Source: Streptomyces scabiei 87.22 (GTDB lineage Bacteria > Actinomycetota > Actinomycetes > Streptomycetales > Streptomycetaceae). Taken from it: a stretch of 64,000 nt of DNA. Below, one piece after another: positions 52,397-61,155 of this stretch (its first letter is position 1; every line of letters begins with the position of its first letter). The position numbers and the translations under genes were made by a program. The stretch spans positions 4,774,001-4,838,000 of the forward strand of contig NC_013929.1 in the NCBI RefSeq assembly GCF_000091305.1, in the 5' to 3' direction. The notes beneath the pieces are model-generated. The model was not told the DNA's origin. It made no database searches and was given only the letters and a program-made list of their open reading frames with translations.

Positions 52397-53173
52397 ATGG
52401 GAACGAGAGACGACAGTGATGAGGCGTACGTCGTCGGCTTGTGCAACCAGGTGCTCGGCGAGACCGCACTGCCCCAGCACAAGTTCGACTGGCTGCAGGG
52501 TGACCTCGGGGCGGGCGGTCGGCGGGCCAAACTGCCAGTCGACGCCTACTGGCCCGGCCACCAACTCGTGGTCGAATACCGGGAACTCCAGCACAACCAG
52601 CCCATGCCCCACTTCGACAAGCCCGACAGGCTCACCGTCAGCGGCGTCCACCGGGGCGAGCAGCGAGCGCTGTACGACGCCCGGCGCGATACGGAGATTC
52701 CCGCGCACGGACTGCGGCTGATCGTGATCCGGCCGGCCGACCTCGATGCGGACGGTCGCGGACGACTGCGCCGTAACCGGGAGACGGACCTGGCTGCGCT
52801 GAAGGGGATCCTGGCACGCCACAGCGACGAGGACCGGGTCATCGACGCCTTCCGTACGTGGCTTCTTGCCCAGGGCTGGACATTGGTTGATCCCACGGAC
52901 CGTTGGACCGATCTCGAAGCCGTGCGCGGCGATGAGCGGCTGATATGCGAAGCCAAGGGCCGCACCAGTGAGAAGGGAATCGACGCCGACATCGCCTACG
53001 GACAGTTGCTGCGGCGGATGACGAGCCAGGAACCCCACACGCGGTACGCGCTGGTGGTGCCGTCCTCGTCCGTGAAGGCCGTCGAGCGCGTTCCGGCGCA
53101 TGTTCGCAAGCTGTTGCGCATCGACGTGTACGAGGTGACGGACGACGACGTGGTACGCCGACCGTCGGCATAG
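52397..53173 (+). CDS. Double PD-(D/E)XK nuclease-like protein
   Basis: 258 aa. The C-terminal half has a clear restriction-endonuclease motif: Asp172 in WTDLEAV, then LICEAKG with Glu185 and Lys187, followed by IAYGQLLRRM helix. The N-terminal half has a similar layout, LPVDAYW (Asp49) and LVVEYRELQH (Glu60, Arg62), the Lys replaced by Arg. So it looks like two fused domains of the same fold, one perhaps degenerate. May be a restriction or repair enzyme; no methylase nearby. It ends just before the IS1380 fragment. Confidence 0.7.
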   Translation: MGTRDDSDEAYVVGLCNQVLGETALPQHKFDWLQGDLGAGGRRAKLPVDAYWPGHQLVVEYRELQHNQPMPHFDKPDRLTVSGVHRGEQRALYDARRDTEIPAHGLRLIVIRPADLDADGRGRLRRNRETDLAALKGILARHSDEDRVIDAFRTWLLAQGWTLVDPTDRWTDLEAVRGDERLICEAKGRTSEKGIDADIAYGQLLRRMTSQEPHTRYALVVPSSSVKAVERVPAHVRKLLRIDVYEVTDDDVVRRPSA

Positions 53174-53282
53174 AGGGGTCCCTCTCCCAGACCGCTGCAC
53201 CCCAGTGCAAGACGGTCAGCCGCAAGACAGCCGGTTCAGTGGCGGATTCGCGGCGCTGACGCCGTCAGGAGCCCCGAACTCA

Positions 53283-53690
53283 GGACGTGGCCCTGGCGGT
53301 CGCGCTGGGCGGCGACTGCCTCGCGGATGTCGTCATGCTGCGGGCCGAGCCGGCCGTGTTCGGGCCGGTGGCCACCGACCCGACGGTCTCCCGCCTCATC
53401 GACACCCTTGCCGCCTCTGGCGAGAAGGCCCTGCGGGCCATTCGTGCCGCGCGGGCTGAAGTCCGCCGACATGTCTGGCGGTTGGCCGACGGCAAAGCGC
53501 CTGATGCGGGCGGGACGGTGACCGTCGACCTCGACGGGGTGCTGGTGATCGCGCATTCGGACAAGGAGGACGCCGCACCGACGTGGAGGCGAACCTACGG
53601 GCACCACCCGCTGATGGGGTTCGTCGACCACGGACCGGGCGGCACCGGTGAGCCCGTGGCAGCCCTGCTCAGACGGGGCAACGCAGGCTC
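53283..53690 (+). pseudogene. IS1380-family transposase, left fragment
   Basis: Reads LAVALGGDCLADVVMLRAEP, SRLIDTLAASGEKALRAIRA and HHPLMGFVDHGPGGTGEPVA up to RGNAGS, then stops matching exactly where an IS630 element begins. About 60 N-terminal residues are missing. The rest of the gene resumes at 56486. Confidence 0.88.
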
Positions 53691-54776
53691 TACTGACGTT
53701 GTCGCCGTGATGTCGTCAAGGCGAGACCGGTTTCGGTGAGGCATCCGTTGATGAGGTTGCTGCGGTACTGGATTTGGCGGAGACCGCGTCGGATCGTGCT
53801 GATGAGGTTTTCGGGGTCGGTGAAGGCGGTGTTGGCCTGGCTGCTGCGCCGCAGCAGGGACCAGATGCCCTCGACGGGGTTGAGGTCGGGTGCGTAGGCC
53901 GGCAGGAAGTAGCAGGTGATCCAGTCGTGGGTGTCGATGAACTCCCGTAATCGGCGGTCCTTGTGGACGTTGAGGTTGTCCCACACGAGCACAATGGGGG
54001 CGCCGAGCTGCCGGTGTGCGGCGATGAGCAGATCGCGGTAGTCGGTCCAGGTGAAACTGCGTCTGCCGCCCCGCTTGTGATCGACATGCCGCTTCGGCCG
54101 GTAGATCAGCCGTGAGCGTTCACCCTGCTTGTAGCAGGCCAGAGCGGCGATGGAGAAGCGGTGCGCTGGGAGCGTCCCCGCACCCGGATGAGGGGTGTAA
54201 GTCCGCGTCGGGCCCAGGTGCGGGTGGTGGGCGGCGTCATCGAGAAGCCGGCTTCGTCTTCGAAGCACAGCCAGGCGTCGAGCGCCGCCACGGACCTTCC
54301 ACCTGCGGCCAGGTCTCCTTCACCCAGCCCGCCACGGCCTGCTCGTCACGCTCGACCGCCCGGCGGGCCGGGACCTGGTGGCTGAAGCCGTGCCGGTGCA
54401 GCATCCGCGCGATCGCCGACAGCGTCATGCTCTTGTGGAACCGGCGCCCGATCACCGTCTTGATCCGCGACAGCGTCCACGTCTGGTCCGGCCAGCCGTG
54501 CGCGACCGGCCCCTTGGCAAGCTCCTGCTCGAGCACGGTGAACAGGGCCTCACTCAGTTTGGGCCGTGACGCAGGCCCGGCAGAACGCAGCCCCTCGGTG
54601 CCGGCGTCGTGCCAGTCTCGGCGCCAGCGCTGCACCGAGCGCACACTCACCCGTAAGTCCTTGGCGACCTCGGCGTTGGAGGCGCCCGCAGCGAATCGCT
54701 CCGCGGCCTCCAGCCGGATCCGCTCGCGAAACGCCTGCCGTTCCGGCGTCAGCCCACCACCCTGCGGATATCTCAC
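53690..54776 (-). pseudogene. IS630 transposase with two frameshifts
   Basis: First frame: helix-turn-helix part (LRVSVRSVQRWRRDWHDAG, then RRFHKSMTLSAIARMLHRHG). A second frame: CFEDEAGFSMTPPTTRTW, the first DDE Asp region. Third frame: PIVLVWDNLNVHKDRRLREF and FLPAYAPDLNPVEGIWSLLR with second Asp and Glu. All three blocks are in one frame in working elements, so two single-base losses (near 54270 and 54160) inactivate it. Confidence 0.85.
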
Positions 54777-54841
54777 ACAACCGGCATACCGCGACGATCA
54801 CACCTCGTCAGCCCCCAACGACATCACGCCACAAAGGTCAG
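53693..54841 (-). mobile_element. IS630-family element inside the IS1380 gene
   Basis: TA dinucleotides flank it (53691-53692, 54842-54843). The ends form imperfect inverted repeats: counted from each TA, 20 of 25 bases agree (TACTGAC, gap, GTGATGTCG). 1.15 kb. Confidence 0.75.
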
Positions 54842-54986
54842 TAACTGCCTGTTCTCTATCCGGTCGTGCGCTCGGTCTGGTTCGAACGGGGTCCTGGTTC
54901 GGGTGAGTTGTCCGGGGCGGGTACATGAAGGAAGGGCCTCTTGGTAGCTCGCGGATGTCGAGTCCAGCGAGAAGCAAGAGGCCCTG

Positions 54987-55919
54987 TTGTCGAAGTGTCG
55001 CGTGGTCGTGGTCGCCGAGTCCAGTTCGTCCACTCGTGGGTGTGACTGCCTCGCCCACAGGTTCGGGAACGCGGTCGACCGGCCGCAGCGCCGGCCCCGA
55101 TACGGCTCGGACATGAGCGACGCCGAGTGGGCCGTGGTGAGGGACCTTCTGCCGGTGCCGGGCTGGCTTTCGGGCCGCGGCGGGCGTCCGGAGGGCTACT
55201 GCCACCGGCAGATGATCGACGCAGTGCGCTACCTCGTCGACAACGGCATCAAGTGGCGGGCAATGCCCGCGGACTTCCCGCCCTGGCCGCGCGTCTACGC
55301 CTTCTTCGCCCGCTGGCGGGACACGGGACTGGTCACCGAGCTGCACGACCGGCTGCTGGAAGCCGTCCGCGCCGGCGAAGGCCGCAGCGCCGAGCCGAGC
55401 GCGGGGGTCGTGGACTCGCAGTCGGTGAAGGCAGACGCCACCGTCACCTTCGGCTCACGGGGCTTCGACGCGGGCAAGAAGATCAACGGTCGCAAGCGGC
55501 ACCTGCTCACCGACACGCTCGGACTTCTCCTGGCCGTGCTGGTCACACCGGCGTCCGTGACCGATCGGGACGGCGCCAGGTCCCTTCTGCAAGCGGCGGC
55601 CGACCGCTTCCGGCGGCTGGCCCGGGTCTGGGCCGATGGCGGCTACACCGGCCACCTCACCGACTGGACCAGCCAGCACCTCGGCCTCGTCCTCGACATC
55701 GTCCGCCGCAGCGAGGACGTCCGCGGCTTCCAGCCACTGCCCCGCCGCTGGGTCGTCGAACGGTCCTTTGCGTGGTTTCTGCGCAGCCGCCGCCTGGTCA
55801 GGGACTACGAACGCCGCACCGACACGAGCGAAGCCGTCATCCGCTGGTCGATGATCGCCCTGATGAGCCGCCGCCTGGCCGCACGATCTCGTCGGCCTGC
55901 AGTCCTGACGGCAGGGTGA
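54987..55919 (+). CDS. IS5-family transposase (second element)
   Basis: 310 aa if the ATG at 54987 is used; MSDAEWAVVRDLLPVPGW at 55113 is the usual domain beginning. DDE residues: Asp in VVDSQSVKAD, Asp in WADGGYTGHL and Glu in VVERSFAWFL. Core intact. A short inverted pair (GGGCCTCTTG / CAAGAGGCCC, about 54937 and 54975) near its left end. The C-terminal RSRRPAVLTAG comes from the invaded gene. Inserted into the 3' end of the helix-turn-helix gene. Confidence 0.85.
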   Translation: MSKCRVVVVAESSSSTRGCDCLAHRFGNAVDRPQRRPRYGSDMSDAEWAVVRDLLPVPGWLSGRGGRPEGYCHRQMIDAVRYLVDNGIKWRAMPADFPPWPRVYAFFARWRDTGLVTELHDRLLEAVRAGEGRSAEPSAGVVDSQSVKADATVTFGSRGFDAGKKINGRKRHLLTDTLGLLLAVLVTPASVTDRDGARSLLQAAADRFRRLARVWADGGYTGHLTDWTSQHLGLVLDIVRRSEDVRGFQPLPRRWVVERSFAWFLRSRRLVRDYERRTDTSEAVIRWSMIALMSRRLAARSRRPAVLTAG

Positions 55920-56376
55920 ACCTCCCAGGCTTCGTCTCCACCAGCCAGCCCCGTTCCACCAGCCTCTTCAGCCGTGCTCTCGCACCCTCGACGCGTGAGG
56001 CCGAGGCACTGTCCCAGCCAAGCACCACGGCCGCCCGCCGGGCACCCAGCCCGTCGTTCCCGGCCTCGGCCGCGGCTGCCATCACCGCCTGGTAGTCCAC
56101 CGACAGGTCTTCGACCCCGGCCGCGTTCTGTCGATGCGGCACCGCACGGCGCGGACCCACCGGCGTCCTCGGCGACGGGCCAACGACTGTCTCGGCCGGC
56201 TGTTCCTCCTCGGCGAGCGCTTCCAGATACTGCTCGAGGCCGATCGTCCGAAGCTTGAGAACCTCCTCGGCATCCGCCAAGTCTGCCCGGACCCGCTTCA
56301 GTTCGGCTTCGAGCTCATCCACCCGCACGGCAGCGGCCTTCCGCCGCGATTCCAGGACCGCCCGCATCGACGGCAT
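55837..56376 (-). CDS. Coiled-coil winged-helix-like protein, 3' end interrupted
   Basis: About 179 aa from ATG 56376 (MPSMRAVLESRRKAAAV). A coiled coil (VDELEAELKRVRADLADAEE) precedes RRAAVVLGWDSASASRVEGA and RLKRLVERGWLVETKPGRFT, a typical winged-helix DNA-binding end. The family end should lie near LPSGLQ (about 55910); the remaining residues are from the inserted IS5. I recall copies of this family near transposons in Streptomyces; possibly a regulator or helper for the surrounding element. Confidence 0.65.
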   Translation of the reverse strand: MPSMRAVLESRRKAAAVRVDELEAELKRVRADLADAEEVLKLRTIGLEQYLEALAEEEQPAETVVGPSPRTPVGPRRAVPHRQNAAGVEDLSVDYQAVMAAAAEAGNDGLGARRAAVVLGWDSASASRVEGARARLKRLVERGWLVETKPGRFTLPSGLQADEIVRPGGGSSGRSSTSG

Positions 56377-56485
56377 CCGCCACCCCCACCGACTCGACCA
56401 ACAACGAGTCGAGACTCCCGCCACAGCCGCAATCTCGTGCCTGACCAGCGGAATCCGCACACGACATTCGGAAAGAGAACGGCCT

Positions 56486-57261
56486 CTAACACGGCCGCCG
56501 ACCACATCACCGCCGCCCAACTGGCCCTGGCCCACATGCCGAAGAAGTACCGGCGCGGACGGCAGACCCTGATACGCACCGACTCCGCGGGCGGCACCCA
56601 CGACTTCGTCGTCTGGCTCGCTCAGCGAGGGCGGTGGCTGTCCTACTCGGTCGGCATGGTGATCACCGAGGCGATCCACCAGCACGTACTGACGGTTCCG
56701 GGAGTCCGCCTGGACGCCCGCCGTCGAGGCCGAGGGCGAGATCCGTGACGGCGCCTGGGCCACTGAACTCACCGGCGATGTCCTGGTCGGCCGGCCCAAG
56801 GGCATGCGGCTGGTTGTCAGGAAGGAACGGCCGCACCCCGAGGCCCAGTTGCGACTCACGGACTCGGACGGCATGCGGCTGACCTGTTTCGCCACCAACA
56901 CGTCCGACCAGCCGATCGCCGAGCTCCGTCACCGGTTGCGGGCCCGGGCCGAGGACCGCATCCGGACCGCCCGGGCTACTGGCCCGCGGAATCTCCCTCT
57001 GCACCGCACCGCCCAGAACCGGATCTGGCTGGAGATCGTGCAGATCGCACTGGACCTGCCGGCCTGGATGGCGAGCTCGCTCTGACGGGCAAGGCCAGGT
57101 GCTGGGAGCCCCGCCGACTGCGGCTCCGCCTGTTCACCGCAGCCGGGCAATTCGTGACCACCGGCCGTCGGCGGATCCTCCACCTGGTCCGGCACTGGCC
57201 CTGGACCAGCCACATCACTACAGCCCTCGAACGGCTCGCACTCCTGCCGAACCCCGGCTGA
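56486..57261 (+). pseudogene. IS1380-family transposase, right fragment
   Basis: Continues the left fragment without loss: SNTAADHITAAQLALAHMPK, RTDSAGGTHDFVVWLAQRGR, then frame changes near 56705 and 57075; AEGEIRDGAWATELTGDV, LVVRKERPHPEAQLRLTDSD, HRTAQNRIWLEIVQIALDL and finally RHWPWTSHITTALERLALLP with the normal NPG stop at 57261. So it is dead even apart from the insertions. Confidence 0.88.
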
Positions 57262-57539
57262 CCAACGGATTCCCGTCCCTACGACAGCACCCCAACACCC
57301 AGAGCAGTGGAACCCGGCGCCACCCCGAGACGACACTCGGGTCCTGGGCATGCACAACCTCAGCCCGCGGCACGAAAACGGTCCACCGACTCCGCAGCGA
57401 CACGCGACCACCACGTCCGACACCGGTGCCCGAAGCAAGTCCGGACCAAGACGAGGGTAGATCGAACTCCTGAAGCGGGCGTCGTACATCATGCGCGAGG
57501 CCCCCGATGCGCTCCGGTCGCTCGGCGGACAATGGCGGT

Positions 57540-57959
57540 ATGACGTTGACGATTTGGGTCGACGACTGGCAAATCCAGTGCTGCGGGCAGAGCTTCGCGC
57601 CAGGGGATGTCGTCTCCTGGACACTGCTGGAGGTCGATCCGGAGGATTACGCCGACGTCGTCGGCAGCGAACGCGCGGATGAGATCGACTTCCGCGAGGA
57701 GCATCACGGCCAGGCGGATGAGCACACACGAACCTCGGTGGAGGTGATGTCGATCGCCGAGGTGCACTGTCGTTACGAGGTGCCGCCGGGCGCTACGGAC
57801 AAAGTGAACCACCCCGTCCCGGGCACAACCGTGCTGGTTCCGGTCAAGGAAGCGGACGGGTGGGCAAAGGCCAGGCCGGACGTTCGTTTTGCGGGCTATC
57901 TGGTGACGGCCCGGCATGCCGCAGACGAACCGGGAAGGGCGGCTGCTCGCGGTCGGTGA
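57540..57959 (+). CDS. DUF6578-like protein
   Basis: 139 aa from ATG 57540. MTLTIWVDDWQIQCCGQSFA, PGDVVSWTLLEVD and AEVHCRYEV match a small actinobacterial family I know as DUF6578. Soluble. Function unknown. It sits between the dead IS1380 and the integrase scrap. Confidence 0.8.
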   Translation: MTLTIWVDDWQIQCCGQSFAPGDVVSWTLLEVDPEDYADVVGSERADEIDFREEHHGQADEHTRTSVEVMSIAEVHCRYEVPPGATDKVNHPVPGTTVLVPVKEADGWAKARPDVRFAGYLVTARHAADEPGRAAARGR

Positions 57960-58057
57960 AGGAGTCGGCGGGTCGATTCCCTGCCCGGTCGCTGTACAGC
58001 AACTCCGTACCGCCAGACGGCTCACACACGATGGCTACGCCCCCTGAACACCTCGCC

Positions 58058-58240
58058 TCAGAAGTTCGTCATCGACAGCGTGAAGTCGCTGCCGCCACTC
58101 CCGCACAGCCTTGGGGTGAGACCGCGCTGCCGCTCCTCGTCGGGGTGCTGATGGACCGGCGTGCTCTTCTCGGAGGAGTGTCCGGCGCGGACCCTCGTGG
58201 CCTGGAGGGTCGCGCCGGAACGGGTCGAGAGGGGCTGTCC
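58058..58240 (-). pseudogene. C-terminal scrap of a tyrosine integrase
   Basis: Reads PLSTRSGATLQATRVRAGHS, SEKSTPVHQHPDEERQRGL; compare STRSGATLKGTMVRAGQSSE of the integrase remnant at 44 kb. The catalytic Tyr is now His (PVHQH) and the end is altered. It begins 2 bases after the stop codon of the sugar dehydrogenase gene, as a deletion scar would. Confidence 0.8.
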
Positions 58241-58242
58241 GG

Positions 58243-59379
58243 TTACGCGGGGTCGATGCGGGAGACGCTGCCGCGCAGGTCGAGTACGTACAGTTCGCCC
58301 TTGCCTCCCTGTACGAACCCGACGACCCGGCCGCCGTCGACTCCGAGGTCGCTCACGCCGGTCACCTTGCCGTTCTTCATCTGCAGGGTGCGGATGGTGC
58401 CGTCGCAGTAGTCGCTGAAGACGTACTGGCCCTTGAGGTCCGGGATCGCCTCGCCCCGGTAGACGTATCCGCCGGTCACCGAGCAGCCGGGCCCGCTGCG
58501 GTCGTACTCGTGGATCGGCGGTACGTGGTTCGCGGGCTCCGTGCCGCCCCGGAAGGGATGGTTGCCCTCCATCTGGGACCAGCCGTAGTTCTCGCCGCCC
58601 TTGCTGGTCGCCGGGGCCCAGTCGATCTCCTCCCAGGCGCTCTGGCCGACGTCGCCGATCAGCAGGTCGCCCGTGCCCGCGTCGAAGGAGAACCGCCACG
58701 GATTGCGCAACCCGTACGCCCAGATCTCGTCCTTCGCGTTCGGGTCGTCCGTGAACGGGTTGCCCGGCGGGATCGCGTACGGCCTGCCACCGCTCGGGTC
58801 GATCCGCAGCAGCTTGCCGAGCAGTGTGTTGAGGTTCTGCCCGTTGCCGTGCGGGTCGCCGGCCGAGCCGCCGTCGCCGAGGGCGATGTAGAGGTAGCCG
58901 TCGGGGCCGAACGCGATGTCGCCGCCGTTGTGGTTCGCGTAGGGCTGTGTCTGGGTGAGGACGGTGCGCCGGGTGTCCGGCTGGATCTTGCCGTTCCGCA
59001 CCGCGAACTCGTCCACGGTGCTGGTGCCTTGGAGGTTCGTGAACGAGATGTAGAAATGCTCGAACTTCTTGTCGAACGTGATGCCCAGCAGGCCGCGTTC
59101 GCCGTTGGTGGTGGTCTCGCCGGATATGTCGAGGACGGGCGCGCCGAGCCCGTCGTCACCCAAGACCCGTACCTTGCCCGCGCGTTCGGCTATCCAGACC
59201 GTGCCACCGGGGCCCGAGGCGCCGGCGGATGGATTCTGGGCCGTGGCCACTTTCTTGAGCACGGCCTTCGCTGCCGGACGTGGGGTGCTGAGCTCTTCGG
59301 CAGACGCCGTGGTCAGGGCGAGGGAAGCGACGAGGCAGAGAGTGCCGATGATCGCCGAGCTTCTGGTGCGAACTTTCAC
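58243..59379 (-). CDS. Secreted PQQ-dependent sugar dehydrogenase-like beta-propeller
   Basis: 378 aa from GTG 59379, 6 nt after GGAGG. Signal peptide VRTRSSAIIGTLCLVASLAL to TTASAEE. The soluble glucose/sorbosone dehydrogenase fold is visible from PGGTVWIAERAGKVRVLG, HNGGDIAFGPDGYLYIALGD (catalytic His), GLRNPWRFSFDAGTGDLLIGD and YVFSDYCDGTIRTL. It would oxidise aldoses outside the cell, with PQQ and Ca. PQQ synthesis genes are not in the window. Confidence 0.92.
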   Translation of the reverse strand: MKVRTRSSAIIGTLCLVASLALTTASAEELSTPRPAAKAVLKKVATAQNPSAGASGPGGTVWIAERAGKVRVLGDDGLGAPVLDISGETTTNGERGLLGITFDKKFEHFYISFTNLQGTSTVDEFAVRNGKIQPDTRRTVLTQTQPYANHNGGDIAFGPDGYLYIALGDGGSAGDPHGNGQNLNTLLGKLLRIDPSGGRPYAIPPGNPFTDDPNAKDEIWAYGLRNPWRFSFDAGTGDLLIGDVGQSAWEEIDWAPATSKGGENYGWSQMEGNHPFRGGTEPANHVPPIHEYDRSGPGCSVTGGYVYRGEAIPDLKGQYVFSDYCDGTIRTLQMKNGKVTGVSDLGVDGGRVVGFVQGGKGELYVLDLRGSVSRIDPA

Positions 59380-59659
59380 CGTGATCCTCCTAGAGGCGGC
59401 GAACGAGCGAGAGCACCCGGCTGCCATGGGGAGAGACAAGCGGGTGTCGTCCACGCCGGCACGCGAACCTGGGGGGTGGGGGGATGGTGCGCTCCTGGCA
59501 CAGGGGAGGCTACCGGGGCAGGAGTTGTTGAAACAGACCAGACTTCGCCAGCCATGTACCGTCGCTCCGCTTCCCGTCGTGGCCTGAGCCTCCCCGTTCC
59601 CCGGCTGCACAGATACTCGTCGGCGACGGCGCCAGAGCCGGGCGGCAAGCGCGAACTTC

Positions 59660-59809
59660 TCACTGCTGCGCATACTCTGCGACGAACTCCGGACGGTACG
59701 TGGCTCGGTAGTCGTCGAGCGCCTGCCGAAGCCTTGCGGCGGCGCGTTCGTCGGTAATCCCGCTGACATCGGTGCCGATCACGGCGACATGCTTGCATCG
59801 TCCTGACAT
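59660..59809 (-). CDS. Possible small protein
   Basis: 49 aa from ATG 59809 (MSGRCKHVAVIGTDVSGITD, helix, EFVAEYAQQ). Third-base bias fits coding DNA, but the ribosome site is poor. It could also be the 3' end of a lost gene. Unknown. Confidence 0.35.
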   Translation of the reverse strand: MSGRCKHVAVIGTDVSGITDERAAARLRQALDDYRATYRPEFVAEYAQQ

Positions 59810-59882
59810 CCACGAGCGTTTTGAACGACGCCGTAGGTGAGCACTCCTGGGTGGTCCGACGGGGCGGACCAGAGTGGCCGGG

Positions 59883-60296
59883 TTACTTGTCGGCAGTGCC
59901 GAGGATCGCAGCCAGGAACACCGCCGCCACCGAGGGGCGGACCGCGTACGTCGCGCCCGCGCTCCCCTCAGGAGCCTCCCACCAGTAGAACGGAAGCCGC
60001 CGCCCACTATTGCTGTGTGCCTTGTGCATTCCCCTCATCACGCCTGCCACGCGCTGCGCCGGAGCGTCCTCGTTCGGACCGCCCAGGGCCATGTCCACCA
60101 GCTCCGTGCAGTGGATCTTCCGGCCGGGGTTGCGCAGCAGATACTCGAACATCTGCCGGGCCTGCGGTGCGAGTTCAGCCAAGAACTTTCCAGCGCGCTC
60201 CAAGTCCTCCGGGCTCCATTCCGGGGCACTGTGGTGCCCCTCTCCGCCCGAGTGCTCAGCCCATCGCGGATCAGCTTCGGACAGATATTCCGTCAT
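59883..60296 (-). CDS. DUF6416-like protein
   Basis: 137 aa. WSPEDLERAGKFLAELAPQA, RQMFEYLLRNPGRKIHCTEL and RRLPFYWWEAP, ending RPSVAAVFLAA, match a small streptomycete family I know as DUF6416. The central part looks like a winged helix. No known function. Confidence 0.78.
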   Translation of the reverse strand: MTEYLSEADPRWAEHSGGEGHHSAPEWSPEDLERAGKFLAELAPQARQMFEYLLRNPGRKIHCTELVDMALGGPNEDAPAQRVAGVMRGMHKAHSNSGRRLPFYWWEAPEGSAGATYAVRPSVAAVFLAAILGTADK

Positions 60297-60667
60297 AGCC
60301 GCCCCAACTGTTCGTCACTAGCATGTGTGCCGATCGCACCGTACAGAGTCGGGACGCAACCACAAGGGGTCTTCCAGGCGCCCGCCCCTGTCGACGGGCA
60401 TGGCTAGTCGGCGCCGAGTCCTGGGAGAGCCTTGGGCCCCTGTTTGAGCCTGGGAACGGAAGGTTGCCGGTGCGCCCGCCAAGGCAGGCGACGCGATCGC
60501 GCCCCGAGCCCCGGGCCCGACTGGGGTACGGGGCCTGCCCTCTGGGCAGCGAAGCTCTGGTCGTCGGCGCAGGCCGACCGGCCTTCTGATGACCACCGAG
60601 TCGCTCCGCCGCGGTGGTACGGCGAAGAGGGGACGCCGTCTCCAGCCCCTCAGGGAGGGTGAACCTT
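60297..60667. other. Intergenic stretch
   Basis: 371 bases between divergent genes without a supported gene. Promoters of both should lie here. Confidence 0.5.
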
Positions 60668-61018
60668 GTGCAGTCGCAGGTAGCGCGCCGGGAGGGGGAG
60701 CTGCCCCTCCGCTTCCGACGGCCCTTCCAGCTCTGGTCCTACCAGGTGTCCCATCGCCGTCTTGTGCTGCGGAGTCACCCGGGAGGCGGGCTGGACGGGA
60801 CGGTGGAGATCGAGTTTCTCAACGTCCTGGGCATGAAGCTGAAGTCCCATTACTCCGAGCTTCTGGTCTCCGCTGCCCCTGACGCAGCCACCACCCGCAT
60901 CGACGAGTTCGTGGACATTCCGGACAGGCATAAGGCCAAATTCAACGCGCTGCTCGTCTCGGACGGATCGGATGACGGTTTCGTGGTCTGCGGGTCGCTG
61001 CGCGTCCGCGAGGCGTGA
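60668..61018 (+). CDS. Conserved Streptomyces hypothetical protein
   Basis: 116 aa from GTG 60668 (VQSQVARREGELPLRFRRPF); the ribosome site GGGAGG is 8 nt away, whereas GTG 60659 would overlap it. QLWSYQVSHRRLVLRSHPG followed by IEFLNVLGMKLKSHY is a pattern I recall from many Streptomyces hypothetical proteins. Soluble, beta-rich. Confidence 0.75.
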   Translation: MQSQVARREGELPLRFRRPFQLWSYQVSHRRLVLRSHPGGGLDGTVEIEFLNVLGMKLKSHYSELLVSAAPDAATTRIDEFVDIPDRHKAKFNALLVSDGSDDGFVVCGSLRVREA

Positions 61019-61155
61019 CACGAACCCGGCGGTCGCCCCTCTGCCGGGTTGGGGAGCGGTCATCGCCGCGTCGGCGTCGAGGATCAGGTCGGCTCGCGAG
61101 CGGATCCTGGGGAGAGGATCGTCGCCCTCCGCCGCCCCACCAGGCAGCGCCCGGT

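Larger units (their letters stand above)
54844..56483. mobile_element. Unassigned insertion within the IS1380 gene, itself carrying an IS5-like element
   Basis: The IS1380 gene is interrupted from CTCTA (ending 53692) to CTCTA (56484-56488), a 5-bp duplication. Left end (after the IS630 copy) GCCTGTTCTCTATCCG and right end, read inward, GCCGTTCTCTTTCCG, are inverted. Between them are a winged-helix-like gene and an IS5-like transposase. The element family is not recognised. Confidence 0.55.
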
